Source: Bartonella bacilliformis Ver097
Lineage (GTDB): Bacteria; Pseudomonadota; Alphaproteobacteria; Rhizobiales; Rhizobiaceae
Reading direction: 5' to 3'
DNA: 64,000 nt
NCBI RefSeq assembly: GCF_000709795.1
Contig: NZ_KL503802.1
Coordinates: forward strand, 310,001 to 374,000
The notes beneath the pieces were generated by a model. The model saw only the letters and a program-made list of their open reading frames with translations. It was not told where the DNA came from and did no database searches. The position numbers were made by a program, and so were the translations under genes. Below, piece by piece: positions 35,207 to 45,237 of the stretch. The number at the start of each line of letters is the position of its first letter. Within the stretch, counting starts at the first letter, position 1.

Positions 35207-36019
35207 CTATTTGTGAGGGATGCTGTTAGCTTTTTTGTAGCATAGCAAGAAAAAAGGAATGCCCAAGGTGCCAATGGCGAGGGTAAACCATGTGATCGCA
35301 TAGATGAGATGGTTATTATAAAAATGGATTACAGTTAGCCCAACAATGGGAAGATTCCCTTGAGAAGCTATTTTCTGTGTTGCATCAATAAAATAAGGGG
35401 CAACATGAGAAAGATCAAGCTTTTGTGCCATAGCGGGGAGTTGGCGCGTATACCAGAGATTTCGGTCAGGGTTGTTTTTGCGAGGAAAAAAACCACCTTT
35501 TTCGCTCATACGTAAAAAACCTATGACTGTCGTTTGTTCGTTGCTGAGCGCGAGGGAATCCGGGGTAAAGTCATTATTTTGCGGCAGTTTTTGATGATCA
35601 AATTGCTGACGTGCATTCATGGGAATAAAGCCACGGTTAACAAAAGTCAGTGTGTTGTCAGCTGTTTGTAAAGGGGTTAAAACCCAGTAGCCGGTGGTAT
35701 TTTGGCTTACAGCGGTGACCAGAATGTTTTTATCTGTCAAAAATTTTCCAGTTAATATAACCGGTCGATATTCATCCTTATTAAAAGTCACATTTGCCCA
35801 TTGGTCTTGGCGAGGAGCTGCAACAGGGGGCAGATGGGTGCGCTGATTGACGTGCGCTATAAGATTTGTTTTCCAATTAAGTCGTTGTACTTGCCAAATG
35901 CCTAAAGCACTAAAGACAAGAAAAAAGAATACGCAAAAAATTCCTCCAAATATAAAGGACAAACTTACTTTTTTATACGGGATTTTCGGTATGGAGTGAT
36001 TTCTATTGATCATGATCAA
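35207..36019 (-). CDS. SURF1 family cytochrome oxidase assembly protein
   Basis: A 270-residue inner-membrane protein with an N-terminal membrane segment (about 20-42) leading into ALGIWQVQRLNWKTNLI. A periplasmic domain follows, with EYRPVILTGKFL and TFVNRGFIPMNAR, and a C-terminal membrane segment near 240-262 precedes the lysine-rich tail. This is the two-helix layout of SURF1 (Shy1), which helps insert heme a into cytochrome oxidase subunit I. No oxidase genes are adjacent, so it has been separated from the usual cox or cyo cluster. Intact in length. Confidence 0.9.
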   Translation of the reverse strand: MIMINRNHSIPKIPYKKVSLSFIFGGIFCVFFFLVFSALGIWQVQRLNWKTNLIAHVNQRTHLPPVAAPRQDQWANVTFNKDEYRPVILTGKFLTDKNILVTAVSQNTTGYWVLTPLQTADNTLTFVNRGFIPMNARQQFDHQKLPQNNDFTPDSLALSNEQTTVIGFLRMSEKGGFFPRKNNPDRNLWYTRQLPAMAQKLDLSHVAPYFIDATQKIASQGNLPIVGLTVIHFYNNHLIYAITWFTLAIGTLGIPFFLLCYKKANSIPHK

Positions 36020-36129
36020 AATCCTTTTAACATGAAGAATTCTTAAAGAAGTATTGTGTATATTTTTTTAAAAAAAGATAGTCGAATGGACTAAACAAGC
36101 TGTGAAGAAATCTTGATTTTATAAAAGGC

Positions 36130-36158
36130 TTGACCTTCTATTACTAACAACTTATAAA
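36130..36158 (+). promoter_or_regulatory. Sigma-70-like promoter of rpmB
   Basis: TTGACC (36130-36135) and TATAAA (36153-36158) are separated by exactly 17 bases. Transcription would start near 36165 and give a leader of about 124 bases before the rpmB ATG. It is the best housekeeping promoter match I noticed in the window. Confidence 0.55.
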
Positions 36159-36288
36159 AATGCAACTTTCCGACGCTGATTATTTAAGGCAATAGAGTGC
36201 TATTCGGAGCAGTGTATGTGTGCGATGTGTCCATTTTATTTTGCTATGTTGGGAATTTAAGGGTTTCTTGAAGTTAAGGGTGAAGTTT

Positions 36289-36585
36289 ATGTCTCGTGTC
36301 TGCGAATTGACAGGAAAAACGGTTCAATATGGTAATAATGTAAGCCATGCAAACAATAAAACACGTCGTCGTTTTCTACCAAATCTTTGCAATGTGACGT
36401 TGATTTCAGAAGTTATGCAGCAAAGTTATCGTTTGCGTATTTCAGCAAATGCTGTGCGTTCTGTTGAACATCGCGGTGGTCTTGATAATTTTTTGACAAA
36501 AGCTGATGATAAGGAATTGTCACAACGTGCACGTTTATTGAAGCATCAAATTGTGAAGAAAAAAGCTGAACAAGCAGCGGCTTAA
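36289..36585 (+). CDS. rpmB: 50S ribosomal protein L28
   Basis: Large-subunit protein of 98 residues. It starts [20 protein letters not shown] and continues [15 protein letters not shown], with the helical C-terminal part [22 protein letters not shown] typical of alphaproteobacteria. ATG 36289 is preceded by AAGGG at good spacing; the frame upstream (23 codons) is leader sequence. A strong promoter lies about 130 bases upstream. Position near cobT-cobS is conserved in relatives. Confidence 0.96.
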   Translation: MSRVCELTGKTVQYGNNVSHANNKTRRRFLPNLCNVTLISEVMQQSYRLRISANAVRSVEHRGGLDNFLTKADDKELSQRARLLKHQIVKKKAEQAAA

Positions 36586-36709
36586 AGCCCGCGATTAGAT
36601 TCTAATTCTGAACATTTTCTCATTTAAGTGGTTTGTTCACCTGAGAGACGTGCGTCTTCTCCTTGGTCGTTAGCAACGGCAATTGTGTTTGATACTTCAG
36701 GTTAAAAAA

Positions 36710-37357
36710 ATGTCTTCATCAAAGAGATTTTTAGCAAAACAGTATAAGGGCAGGCATATTATTGTTGCTAGTTTTGCTATGTGTTTCACGGTAACGATTT
36801 CTAATTTTTTGGTTCAATATCCGGTTCGTTTTGATATGCATGAGCTCTTGACCTACGGGGCTTTTACCTATCCGCTTGCTTTTTTGATCAATGATTTGAC
36901 AAATCGTTTTTCTGGTCCAACTGTTGCGCGGCGTGTAGTTTATGCTGGTTTTATCGTTAGTTTTGTTGTCTCTTGGGTTGTGGTGACACCACGGCTGGCT
37001 ATTGCTTCGAGTGCAGCATTTTTATTTGGGCAATTGCTTGATATTATTGTGTTCGCCCCTTTACGGCGTCAAACATGGTGGAAAGCACCGTTAGCAGCAG
37101 CGATAACAGGCTCAGCTTTAGATACGGTTTTATTCTTCGCGATTGCTTTTGCAGGCTCTTTTAGCTTTATTGATCAGATGACAGGTTATGTTAGTAGTTC
37201 TATCATTGATCATACAGTGTTTTTTGGGTTTGACGTTCCTGTTTGGTTATCTCTTGCTTTTGGTGATTTTTCAATCAAAATCCTGATGAGTTTATTGATG
37301 CTTTTCCCTTATGGTGTGATAATAAATGTTTTAACACTTTCTCATTTACTAAAATGA
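36710..37357 (+). CDS. yhhQ: Queuosine-precursor transporter (YhhQ/VUT family)
   Basis: A 215-residue inner-membrane protein with about six hydrophobic segments and the family phrases LTYGAFTYPLAFLINDLTNRFSG, FLFGQLLDIIVFAPLRR and the C-terminal SLAFGDFSIKILMSLLMLFPYGV. YhhQ imports queuine or preQ precursors for tRNA anticodon modification. The ATG at 36710 (MSSSKRF) is preferred over an upstream TTG. It lies between rpmB and the cobT gene. Presence suggests the organism salvages the base rather than, or in addition to, making it. Confidence 0.85.
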   Translation: MSSSKRFLAKQYKGRHIIVASFAMCFTVTISNFLVQYPVRFDMHELLTYGAFTYPLAFLINDLTNRFSGPTVARRVVYAGFIVSFVVSWVVVTPRLAIASSAAFLFGQLLDIIVFAPLRRQTWWKAPLAAAITGSALDTVLFFAIAFAGSFSFIDQMTGYVSSSIIDHTVFFGFDVPVWLSLAFGDFSIKILMSLLMLFPYGVIINVLTLSHLLK

Positions 37358-37571
37358 GGTGGAGAGGATAAACTTCTTTGGTCTTCAGCCAATTTTCTCC
37401 TTATTTTTCATTGTTATGAGGAATCAAATCTCATATCATGCATGTATAGGCGTTTGAGATATGTGCAAATATTTTGATGGGCTTTTTTAGAGTTTAAAAA
37501 GCGTAATATAGGCCGATCATTTATTTTTATGTTTTTCTTTTTTAAAGTTTCTGTCAGCAATTTGGCTTTTG

Positions 37572-39467
37572 CTAGTCAAAGAGTGTTGCTAATTGTTGAA
37601 TGATAGCATTGGCGAGTTCTTCAGCATTTGGAATGGTGATTGCGCGTTTATAATGACGCGTTACATCATGACCAATCCCTATAGCCATTAATTCTATAGG
37701 AGAATATGTTTGAATTTCTTGAATAACGGCACATAAATGCTTTTCAAGGTAATTGCCAGGATTAACAGACAAGGTTGAATCATCAACAGGAGCTCCATCA
37801 GAAATGATCATCAGGATACGGCGATGTTCATGCCGTGAGAGAAGGCGTTGGTGCGCCCAAATAAGAGCTTCACCATCGATATTTTCTTTTAATAAACCTT
37901 CTTGCATCACTAAACCTAAATTGCGTCGTGCACGGCGCCAGGGTGTATCAGCACTTTTGTAGATGATATGGCATAAATCATTCAAACGTCCTGGATGAGG
38001 GGGTTTATTTTGCTTTTCCCATTCTTCGCGCGATTGTCCACCTTTCCAAGCTTTAGTGGTAAAGCCCAAAATTTCGACTTTAACACCACAACGTTCAAGA
38101 GTTTGCGCCAAAATATCAGTACAACTTGCTGCAACCGTGATGGGATGTCCTCTCATGGATCCGGAATTATCAATCAGTAAGGAAACAACGGTATCACGAA
38201 ATTGTGTTTCATATTCCTTTTTAAAAGAAAGAGGATACACCGGGTCAATAATAAGGCGTGGCAGTTTTGCTGTATCAAGATATCCTTCTTCAAGATCAAA
38301 ATGCCAAGCACGGTTTTGTTGTGCCATGAGGCGTCGTTGAAGGCGGTTTGCTAAACGTCCAACAATATTTTGAAAATGATTAAGTTGTTGATCAAGAAGA
38401 TAACGCAAATGGTTTAATTCGCTCTTAGAACAAAAATCTGTTGCTTCCAAAACTTCATCAAATTTCTGCGTAAAAATTTTATAATCAGCAAGTTTCTGCA
38501 TAGACTCAGATGTGTGGAGAGTCTGTTTGAATTCACTCGGTTTTTTTTGCCAAACACTGGTATGCTCTTGTTCAATACTTTCATCTGTGCTTGATTGAGT
38601 AGCGTGGGCTTTTCCTTCATCTTGTACATCATTTGTTTGTTCAGTTGTTTTTTGTTCCTCACTTTGCGTGTATTTTGTCTTCTCGTTATATTCTTCGTTT
38701 GTTTGTACGTGTGTATTTCCCTCCTTTGTTTGTTTTTTCACATTGGTATCATCAGACACATCATCTAGTGCTGAGGATATTTTTAAAGAAAACAGTATGT
38801 GACGGACAACACGTGCAAAAGCCTTTTGGTTATAAAGATGATGCGTGAGTTCGTGGAGTTCAGCTGCAGCTTGTTGTTCGATAGTGTGGCGCCATAAGTC
38901 CAGGATCGGGCCAGCTTCTTTTGGGGGAGAACGCTTTGTTATTTTTTCGCGTAATAAAAGAGCAATAGCTTCTTCTATAGGCGCTTCGTCTTGTGTACTA
39001 ATTCTTTGATAATGGGCTCTTTGATATTTATCAGCGAGCATGATTTCAAGATTTTGTGCTATCCCTTCCATAGTCAAAGTGCCAATGGCTTCGATACGTG
39101 TTTGCTCAAGAGCGTCAAAAATAGCGCGTGCTTTGAGTTCTTGTGGGGTGAACTGGGTGTGAATATGGGGGTCATGCCACGCTTTGCGTAAGCCCATGGA
39201 ATCACTTAATCCACGGGTTACCGCAACATCTTTGTGGGTTGCTTTGGCTGGGATCTCTGGTAAACGCACATGTGTATGACTCATCGATGGCTTATAATGA
39301 CCAAAAATAGTCTGAAGAGTGGATGTGCCAGCAATGGCACGCATGCAAGTAGACATAGCTCTTTTAAAAGCTTCAGCATCAAGTTTAAAAGCTTCGCTAT
39401 TAAGGGAGCTGTTGGGTAAGTGATGTTTCAGATTTTGGCTATTATTATCGCTGGCTTTTGAGGCCAT
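37572..39467 (-). CDS. cobT: CobT-like cobaltochelatase subunit
   Basis: A 631-residue VWA-domain protein. The N-terminal half is helical; a highly acidic, low-complexity linker (about residues 240-320, rich in E, T, K, Q) follows. The C-terminal VWA domain has the metal-site motif [11 protein letters not shown] and [13 protein letters not shown]. It is the CobT family, partner of AAA+ CobS in aerobic cobalt insertion into hydrogenobyrinate diamide. The start is ATG 39467; a TTG two codons earlier has an AAGGAA nearby. It lies 14 bases after cobS. No CobN or corrin-ring genes are in the window. Confidence 0.92.
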   Translation of the reverse strand: MASKASDNNSQNLKHHLPNSSLNSEAFKLDAEAFKRAMSTCMRAIAGTSTLQTIFGHYKPSMSHTHVRLPEIPAKATHKDVAVTRGLSDSMGLRKAWHDPHIHTQFTPQELKARAIFDALEQTRIEAIGTLTMEGIAQNLEIMLADKYQRAHYQRISTQDEAPIEEAIALLLREKITKRSPPKEAGPILDLWRHTIEQQAAAELHELTHHLYNQKAFARVVRHILFSLKISSALDDVSDDTNVKKQTKEGNTHVQTNEEYNEKTKYTQSEEQKTTEQTNDVQDEGKAHATQSSTDESIEQEHTSVWQKKPSEFKQTLHTSESMQKLADYKIFTQKFDEVLEATDFCSKSELNHLRYLLDQQLNHFQNIVGRLANRLQRRLMAQQNRAWHFDLEEGYLDTAKLPRLIIDPVYPLSFKKEYETQFRDTVVSLLIDNSGSMRGHPITVAASCTDILAQTLERCGVKVEILGFTTKAWKGGQSREEWEKQNKPPHPGRLNDLCHIIYKSADTPWRRARRNLGLVMQEGLLKENIDGEALIWAHQRLLSRHEHRRILMIISDGAPVDDSTLSVNPGNYLEKHLCAVIQEIQTYSPIELMAIGIGHDVTRHYKRAITIPNAEELANAIIQQLATLFD

Positions 39468-39481
39468 GATCAAGGATTTCC

Positions 39482-40486
39482 TTAAGGCAAGACAGTGTGA
39501 ATCAGTGATTCGGGAAGCTCTTCTCCAAAAGCACGCTGATAAAATTCCGCGACAGTTGCTCGTTCCAATTCATCGCATTTATTCAAAAAGGTTAAGCGGA
39601 AAGCAAAACCAACATTTTGAAAAATTTCAGTATTTTCTGCCCAAGTGATGACAGTACGCGGGCTCATCACTGTTGAAAGATCCCCATTTATGAAAGCTTG
39701 GCGCACCATATGGGCAACATGCACCATTTTTGAAATTGTTTTCTTTCCTTCAGCTGTTTGAAAAGATTTAACTTTTGCAGAAATAATGTCTACCTCATGA
39801 TCATGGGAGAGATAATTTAAGAGTGTCACAATAGACCAGCGATCCATTTGTGCTTGATTAATTTGCTGTGTACCATGATATAATCCTGTTGTGTCTCCAA
39901 GGCCAATGGTATTGGCTGTAGAAAAAAGACGAAATGCCGGATGCGGAGTTATAACACGGCTTTGATCAAGTAAGCTCAGTCGCCCAGAGGTTTCCAACAC
40001 CCGTTGGATCACAAACATAACATCGGGTCTTCCTGCATCATATTCATCAAAGACAAGAGCGACATTATTTTGGTAAGCCCAGGGCAAAATGCCCTCTTGA
40101 AATTCAGTAATTTGCAGACCATCCTTGATAACGATAGCATCTTTTCCGACTAAGTCGATGCGGCTAACATGGCTATCGAGATTAATGCGAATACAAGGCC
40201 AACAAAGACGTGCGGCTACTTGTTCAATATGCGTTGATTTGCCTGTACCGTGATAGCCAGAAACCATAACGCGGCGGTTAAAAGCAAAACCTGCCAAAAT
40301 CGCCAAAGTTGTTTGCGGATCAAAAAGATAATCGGGATCGACATCAGGAACATGTGGGCTTTTTTGACTAAAAGCAGGCACTTGCATATCCGTATCAATC
40401 TTAAAGATATCACGAACGCAGAGCGTGATATCAGGCATGTTTTTGTTGGCAAGATTCGTTTGTGTCATTGTTTTTGAAAGGCTCAT
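39482..40486 (-). CDS. cobS: CobS-like AAA+ cobaltochelatase subunit
   Basis: MoxR-type AAA+ ATPase of about 334 residues. Walker A is GYHGTGKST, Walker [14 protein letters not shown], and sensor-1 follows [11 protein letters not shown]; the N-terminal [17 protein letters not shown] is family-specific. With CobT it forms the ATPase module of the cobaltochelatase. The frame is open 15 codons upstream; [11 protein letters not shown] (40486) or MTQTN (40468) are the likely starts, and no ribosome-binding site decides between them. All ATPase motifs are intact, indicating continued selection. Confidence 0.92.
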   Translation of the reverse strand: MSLSKTMTQTNLANKNMPDITLCVRDIFKIDTDMQVPAFSQKSPHVPDVDPDYLFDPQTTLAILAGFAFNRRVMVSGYHGTGKSTHIEQVAARLCWPCIRINLDSHVSRIDLVGKDAIVIKDGLQITEFQEGILPWAYQNNVALVFDEYDAGRPDVMFVIQRVLETSGRLSLLDQSRVITPHPAFRLFSTANTIGLGDTTGLYHGTQQINQAQMDRWSIVTLLNYLSHDHEVDIISAKVKSFQTAEGKKTISKMVHVAHMVRQAFINGDLSTVMSPRTVITWAENTEIFQNVGFAFRLTFLNKCDELERATVAEFYQRAFGEELPESLIHTVLP

Positions 40487-40738
40487 TATTTTCGCTTTAA
40501 AAAGCATACAAAACATAGAGTATTTATGCAATGCTCACTAATAAAATGAGGCTTCAATGCACAAGGAGCCCTTAATATACATAGTAGTAAGGACAAAGGG
40601 TAAGAGGGATAATGGGTAAGAACAAAAGGGGAAGAGGCTTTGTATTTTATAGTGTTGGTAGAAATTAATTATTGCTCAACGTGAAAGCAGGACTATTTGC
40701 ACAAAAATTGTTTTTTAATTTGTTGATTAACTTATTTT

Positions 40739-41359
40739 TTAACATAAACCAGATTTTTTCAGCAAATTATAGGCGTTCAGAACATCACTAAAACGTTCCT
40801 CTGAAGAGCGGTTGCCACCATTAGTATCAGGGTGGTGCTTTTTGACCAGCTCTTTATATTTTATTTTGATATCTTGAGCTGAAGCATTTGCTTGTAAACC
40901 TAAAGTTTCAAAAGCTTTAGTTTCTAAGGGTTTTAATTTTCGTGTATTTGTTTTGGCTGCATGGCGTTGATTAAAAAGACTAAAGGGATCACGTATACGA
41001 TTTTGATAAGCAGCTGTTCCAGAGCGAATCGTTGCATAGTGAGTAGCAGCTTTTTTTGACGTGCTATTGTTCAATCCGCTAGACCATGTTGGGCGATGTC
41101 CTGTAAGGGCATCTTTTTGAAATTTTGCGATATCTTTATCACTAAGGCCTGAAAAATAATTAAAATTCTTATTGTAAGCACGTACATGATCGATGCAGAA
41201 GAACAAATATTGCCCTTCGCGATTGCGGCCTGCCGGTGCTTTGTGTGCACCTGTTTTTTCACAACTTTCCCATTGACACTGTTGTGTTTCTAATTCAGCC
41301 TGTTTTTTTTTATTGGAGCTGATACGAATTGAATCAAATAATTTAGATGTAATTGTCAT
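40739..41359 (-). CDS. J-domain protein
   Basis: A 206-residue protein with a C-terminal J domain containing the HPD motif in ELVKKHHPDTNGG, preceded by ALETLGL-like ETLGLQANASAQDIKIKYK. The N-terminal half has paired cysteines (CQWESCEKTGAHKAPAGR and FFCIDHVRAYNKNFNYF), a putative metal-binding region typical of this alphaproteobacterial family. As a DnaK co-chaperone its client is unknown. It is divergent from bolA and upstream of cobS on the same strand, a conserved rhizobial neighbourhood. Confidence 0.88.
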   Translation of the reverse strand: MTITSKLFDSIRISSNKKKQAELETQQCQWESCEKTGAHKAPAGRNREGQYLFFCIDHVRAYNKNFNYFSGLSDKDIAKFQKDALTGHRPTWSSGLNNSTSKKAATHYATIRSGTAAYQNRIRDPFSLFNQRHAAKTNTRKLKPLETKAFETLGLQANASAQDIKIKYKELVKKHHPDTNGGNRSSEERFSDVLNAYNLLKKSGLC

Positions 41360-41476
41360 ATTTTTGGTTTATGCAAAATCAACTTGTTTGACAAGAATTG
41401 ACTTTTAAAAAATTTGTTTTCACATGTATTTTATCTGAAAAAAAATAGCGATAATCTCTATTTTGTGTAGGAAAAG

Positions 41477-41755
41477 ATGTCCACTGAAGTTCAAAAAAGA
41501 ATCGAAATAAAATTATGTGAGGCTTTTTGTCCACAAAAGCTTGAAGTGATCAATGAAAGCCATCTTCATGCCGGACATCATCATGGAGACCATGCTTTTG
41601 ATGGCCAAGGTGAAACACATTTTCGTGTGAAAATTCTGTCTTCTTTTTTTTCTGATATGACTCGGGTAGAAATACATCGGGCGATTTATAAAGTTCTACA
41701 AAAAGAATTAACGGAAAATATTCATGCTTTGGCGTTAGAGGTTGAAGGTATGTAA
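41477..41755 (+). CDS. bolA: BolA family protein
   Basis: A 92-residue BolA protein, partner of monothiol glutaredoxins in iron-sulfur handling. It has HLHAGHHHGDHAFDGQGETHFRV, with the conserved His used in cluster binding, and the C-terminal RAIYKVLQKELTENIHALAL helix. Length is normal for the alphaproteobacterial form. Divergent from the J-domain gene with a 117-base gap that must hold both promoters; the 3' end is close to the convergent xerC. Confidence 0.92.
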   Translation: MSTEVQKRIEIKLCEAFCPQKLEVINESHLHAGHHHGDHAFDGQGETHFRVKILSSFFSDMTRVEIHRAIYKVLQKELTENIHALALEVEGM

Positions 41756-41796
41756 TCCTCCGTTTGTGCAAAGCTTTTGTTAAGCTAAAATTTTTA

Positions 41797-42765
41797 TTAG
41801 GCACGAGGATGCGCTTTTTGATAAATGTCTAATAAGCGGTCTGTGTCAATTGCTGTATAGACTTGCGTTGTTGATAAAGAAGCGTGGCCGAGCAATTCTT
41901 GAATAATACGCAAATTTCCTCCACGCGACAAAAGATGAGTTGCAAAAGAATGGCGCAATGCGTGTGGTGTTGCAGTTTTTGGTAATCCAAGGCGAGTACG
42001 TAAATTTTGTACGGCGCGTTGAATGATGGCGGGTTGCAAGGGACCGCCTTTAGTACCGCGAAACATAGGTTGATTGTCTCCTAAAGGGTAAGGGCAGCAT
42101 TTGAGATAAGTCTCGACACTTTCATAAACAGCTTTGATAACAGGGACAAGGCGTGTTTTCCCACCTTTTCCAACGATGGAGAGGCTTGTTACGTTTGGAT
42201 CAGAAAATTGTTTTGGAGTGAGTGCTAGGGCTTCCGATATGCGCATGCCACAGCCATAAAGTAGTGTTAAGACAGCAGCATTACGTGCCGTGATCCATGG
42301 TTCATCTTCTTGTTGATTGCCTTGTTTAACGATATTGAGTGCAGCTTTTATCGTTAAAGTTTTGGGCAGTGATTTTGCATATTTGGGTGTTCGGACAAGT
42401 TTAGCAGCAGGGACATCAACAAGATTTTCTCGGGATAAATAATTGAAAAAAGAGCGTATACTTGCCATATTTCGGCTTAAAGAGCGAGAGCTTACCATTT
42501 GTTTGCGACGATGGGCCATGTAAGAACGTAAATCAGCTACCTGTAAATTGGCAAGGTCATGATATGTTGGCTTTTGCCCTAAATGTTGACACAGAAAAGA
42601 TAAAAATTGCCGTGTATCACGCTCATAGGCTGCTACTGTTCGTGTTGCCATGCGGTGTATGTGAACAAGGCTCTCGAGCCAGCTTTGCCTTGCTGCTAAA
42701 ACAGCGTCATCTGCTGGGACGAGAGAAATATTTTGGCCCTTTTTGCTGTCATTTTTAGGAGTCAT
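41797..42765 (-). CDS. xerC: Tyrosine recombinase XerC
   Basis: Site-specific recombinase that with XerD resolves chromosome dimers at dif. The 322-residue protein has an N-terminal SAM-like DNA-binding domain (SWLESLVHIHRMATRTVAAY) and a catalytic domain with all five active residues visible: Arg in YGCGMRISEAL, Lys in IVGKGGKTRLVP, His and Arg in HALRHSFATHLL, His in LLGHASLSTTQ, and the Tyr nucleophile in TQVYTAI. Residue context suits XerC rather than XerD. It lies two bases from the SapC-family gene upstream, so the two are likely cotranscribed. Confidence 0.92.
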   Translation of the reverse strand: MTPKNDSKKGQNISLVPADDAVLAARQSWLESLVHIHRMATRTVAAYERDTRQFLSFLCQHLGQKPTYHDLANLQVADLRSYMAHRRKQMVSSRSLSRNMASIRSFFNYLSRENLVDVPAAKLVRTPKYAKSLPKTLTIKAALNIVKQGNQQEDEPWITARNAAVLTLLYGCGMRISEALALTPKQFSDPNVTSLSIVGKGGKTRLVPVIKAVYESVETYLKCCPYPLGDNQPMFRGTKGGPLQPAIIQRAVQNLRTRLGLPKTATPHALRHSFATHLLSRGGNLRIIQELLGHASLSTTQVYTAIDTDRLLDIYQKAHPRA

Positions 42766-42767
42766 TT

Positions 42768-43577
42768 TTAGTTTAGAATTTTTTTTCTCTGTTCAAATTT
42801 TGTATCATAAACATTATTCTGTTGCACGGGATGAGAGGTTTGATTTTCAATCTTTCGCGACAGTATTTTAACAAGATTATTCATTGACATAAGGTGAGCA
42901 AAAATTAATCCTAAAAAGCCATTTTTATGCAATTTAGCGAGTTGATGAGCAGATAATTTATTAAGTTTTTCTTCATCAACAATCCAAAAATCTTCTAATT
43001 GTGCAGATATCCCTTTGTCGTTTTTAATGTGGATTGTTTTTTGACTAAAAAGATTCATCTCAACGAGAGCGTCAGTAAATTCAGCCGTTTTTTCCATGGC
43101 TATTTTAAAACTTTCAAGAAAATGAATACGTTCTTCCATAAAGGGTGAAAGAGATCCATCTGAATTGAAAAGATTGGTTCCTTCAACTTCGTTAAATGTT
43201 TCCGGCTGTTGGTCAAAACAAACAGAAAGTTCTTTTTCATTGTGGATTTGTGCAAGAATAAAAGGATAGCGACGAACAAAGGCGGGGATATACATGTTGT
43301 GTTGCCAAGTTTTATCGGCTGTAATGAAGTCATTTTCTTCATTTGAAAGGCCTACAAGAGCAATGGATGTGTAGTGCCGTTTTTGTTGTTCATCTTGTGC
43401 ACTCATAAACAGGATAGGATAGTCTAATGCTGCTTGAAAATATTCACTGCTTGCTAAAGGAAGCCAATGAGTATTCTTTGCGAAAGACATATTGTTTAAA
43501 CTATTGAATTTAAGGTTTTTATGAGTCACCTTATTGAGAGGAATAATATTTTTATAAAAAAGCATAACGTTAGCCAT
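42768..43577 (-). CDS. SapC family protein
   Basis: A 269-residue protein resembling the SapC family (PF07277), named from Caulobacter S-layer genes. Characteristic stretches are HWLPLASSEYFQAALDYPILF, MYIPAFVRRYPFIL, and the C-terminal AQLEDFWIVDEEKLNKLSAHQLAKLHKNG. There is no signal peptide or membrane segment. Function is unknown; an S-layer role should not be assumed here. The start is supported by AAGGAG eight bases upstream. It lies immediately upstream of xerC. Confidence 0.8.
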   Translation of the reverse strand: MANVMLFYKNIIPLNKVTHKNLKFNSLNNMSFAKNTHWLPLASSEYFQAALDYPILFMSAQDEQQKRHYTSIALVGLSNEENDFITADKTWQHNMYIPAFVRRYPFILAQIHNEKELSVCFDQQPETFNEVEGTNLFNSDGSLSPFMEERIHFLESFKIAMEKTAEFTDALVEMNLFSQKTIHIKNDKGISAQLEDFWIVDEEKLNKLSAHQLAKLHKNGFLGLIFAHLMSMNNLVKILSRKIENQTSHPVQQNNVYDTKFEQRKKILN

Positions 43578-43708
43578 AAGACTTCTCCTTCTTATTGCTT
43601 TATTACCATAGAAAGAGGATTTTTCATAAGGTTATTGAATAACAATAAATCTCATAAAAGGTAACAATTGTATAATAGTTTTTCATTTTTTAATAGATAA
43701 TATTGCAC

Positions 43709-44257
43709 ATGGAACATAACAAAAAAGAACTTAATAAAGCAGTTTTGCTTGCTGTTATTAGAGCTGCACATGGCATAAAAGGAGATGTTATTGTTAACTT
43801 ATTGGGTACTGAGCCGCAGCGTTTGAGGACTTATGGGGTTCTTTATGATGATAAAGGGCAACTTTATGAAATTGTATCCATGCGTGTTCACAAAAATAAC
43901 GTGATTGTGCGTTTTAAAGGGGTCAATGATCGTAGTGCTGCGGAGGCTTTAAAGGGAGTTCAGCTTTATATTGAGCGGGACCAATTCGCCGATGATTTAG
44001 ACACGGATGAATTTTACCAAATAGATTTAATCGGGCTTCGTGTGTATGACAATACTAATCAGCTTCTTGGGAAAGTGAGTGGTTTTTTTAATTTTGGAGC
44101 AGGCGATCTTCTTGAAGTGCGTCTGATTTCTCACAAAACAGAATTTATCCCGTTTAGTAAGACAGCTGTGCCGAAAATTTGCGTTGCTTCTGGTTTTCTT
44201 GTGGTGGATCCAGTGGCCGCTGGTTTGTTCAGTGATCTTCATTCATTCAATGATTGA
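43709..44257 (+). CDS. rimM: 16S rRNA processing protein RimM
   Basis: Assembly factor for the 30S head, binding S19. The 182-residue protein has the N-terminal RimM domain (AVIRAAHGIKGDVIVNLLGTEP and RFKGVNDRSAAEALKG) and the PRC-barrel C-terminal domain (FYQIDLIGLRVY, FNFGAGDLLEV, IPFSKTAVPKI). It is followed by trmD and rplS. No clear ribosome-binding site precedes ATG 43709; TTG 43703 is in frame. The usual upstream partner rpsP is located 15.6 kb away. Confidence 0.93.
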   Translation: MEHNKKELNKAVLLAVIRAAHGIKGDVIVNLLGTEPQRLRTYGVLYDDKGQLYEIVSMRVHKNNVIVRFKGVNDRSAAEALKGVQLYIERDQFADDLDTDEFYQIDLIGLRVYDNTNQLLGKVSGFFNFGAGDLLEVRLISHKTEFIPFSKTAVPKICVASGFLVVDPVAAGLFSDLHSFND

Positions 44258-44297
44258 GCATCACATGATCTAGAAAAAGGATAAAAGAGGACATGCT

Positions 44298-45032
44298 TTG
44301 AGCAAATTATCAAAGAAGAAGCAGGTATTGGGAATGACATTTCAAGCACATATTGTAACACTTTATCCTGAAATGTTTCCAGGATTGCTCGGGCATTCTT
44401 TAGCAGGGCGCGCTTTAGAACGGGGAGTATGGTCTCTGAATACGGTGCAGATTAGGGATTTTGCTTTGGATAAACACCATAGCGTTGATGACACACCCGC
44501 TGGTGGGGGAGCGGGTATGGTGATGCGGGCAGATATTTTAACCGCTGCGATTGATCATTGCCCCTCCGATTTACCAAGAATTTTATTAAGTCCGCGCGGG
44601 CGTCCTTTTAACCAAGCTTATGCGCGCTCTTTGGCTTCTGATAGGGGTGTGGTTTTGGTATGTGGTCGTTTTGAAGGCGTGGATGAACGGGTGATACAAG
44701 CGCGAAAATTGGAGGAAATTTCCATCGGTGATTATATTCTTTCAGGTGGAGAAACGGCGGCTTTGGTTCTTTTAGATGCTCTTGTGCGGCTTTTACCCGG
44801 TGTGATGGGGAATCAAGCTTCTGGAGAGTATGAAAGTTTTGAGAATGGATTGCTCGAACATCCTCACTATACACGTCCTCCTGTTTTTGAAGGGTTTGAG
44901 ATTCCGCTTGTGCTAACATCAGGTCATCACAAAGCAATTGCAGACTGGCGTCAAGAGCAGGCTGAAATGTTAACACAGAAACGTCGGCCAGATCTTTACG
45001 CTATTTATAACAAAAATCGCCGGAAAACTTGA
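44298..45032 (+). CDS. trmD: tRNA (guanine-N1-)-methyltransferase TrmD
   Basis: Methylates G37 of CNN-decoding tRNAs to prevent frameshifting. The 244-residue SPOUT enzyme has [54 protein letters not shown] and the knot region [11 protein letters not shown]. The TTG at 44298 has AGAGGA six bases upstream; ATG 44334 (MTFQAH) gives the minimal family N-terminus, with a weaker AGG before it. I keep the TTG but either is possible. Located between rimM and rplS. Confidence 0.94.
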   Translation: MSKLSKKKQVLGMTFQAHIVTLYPEMFPGLLGHSLAGRALERGVWSLNTVQIRDFALDKHHSVDDTPAGGGAGMVMRADILTAAIDHCPSDLPRILLSPRGRPFNQAYARSLASDRGVVLVCGRFEGVDERVIQARKLEEISIGDYILSGGETAALVLLDALVRLLPGVMGNQASGEYESFENGLLEHPHYTRPPVFEGFEIPLVLTSGHHKAIADWRQEQAEMLTQKRRPDLYAIYNKNRRKT

Positions 45033-45071
45033 TTCATTTTAAAAGATAGTGTACCGTGTAATTCATTTTAA
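45032..45071. repeat. Short direct repeat in the trmD-rplS spacer
   Basis: The 11-mer ATTCATTTTAA occurs at 45032-45042 and 45061-45071, with 18 bases between containing GTGTACCGTGTA. Its location upstream of rplS could make it a regulatory element or slip-generated duplication. Function unknown. Confidence 0.45.
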
Positions 45072-45237
45072 GAAATGCTTTATGATAAAAGGCTTTCTGT
45101 GTATCCAAAAATCAAGAGATAGTGTATTCGCTCCTGTGAAAGCATAGCCTACCGAATGTCTTTGTTGTGTAAGAAGAATTTTTTCGGCGAGAGTTGAGCG
45201 CTCTGACTGTTCGAGAAGAACATGAAGGATGAAAGAA

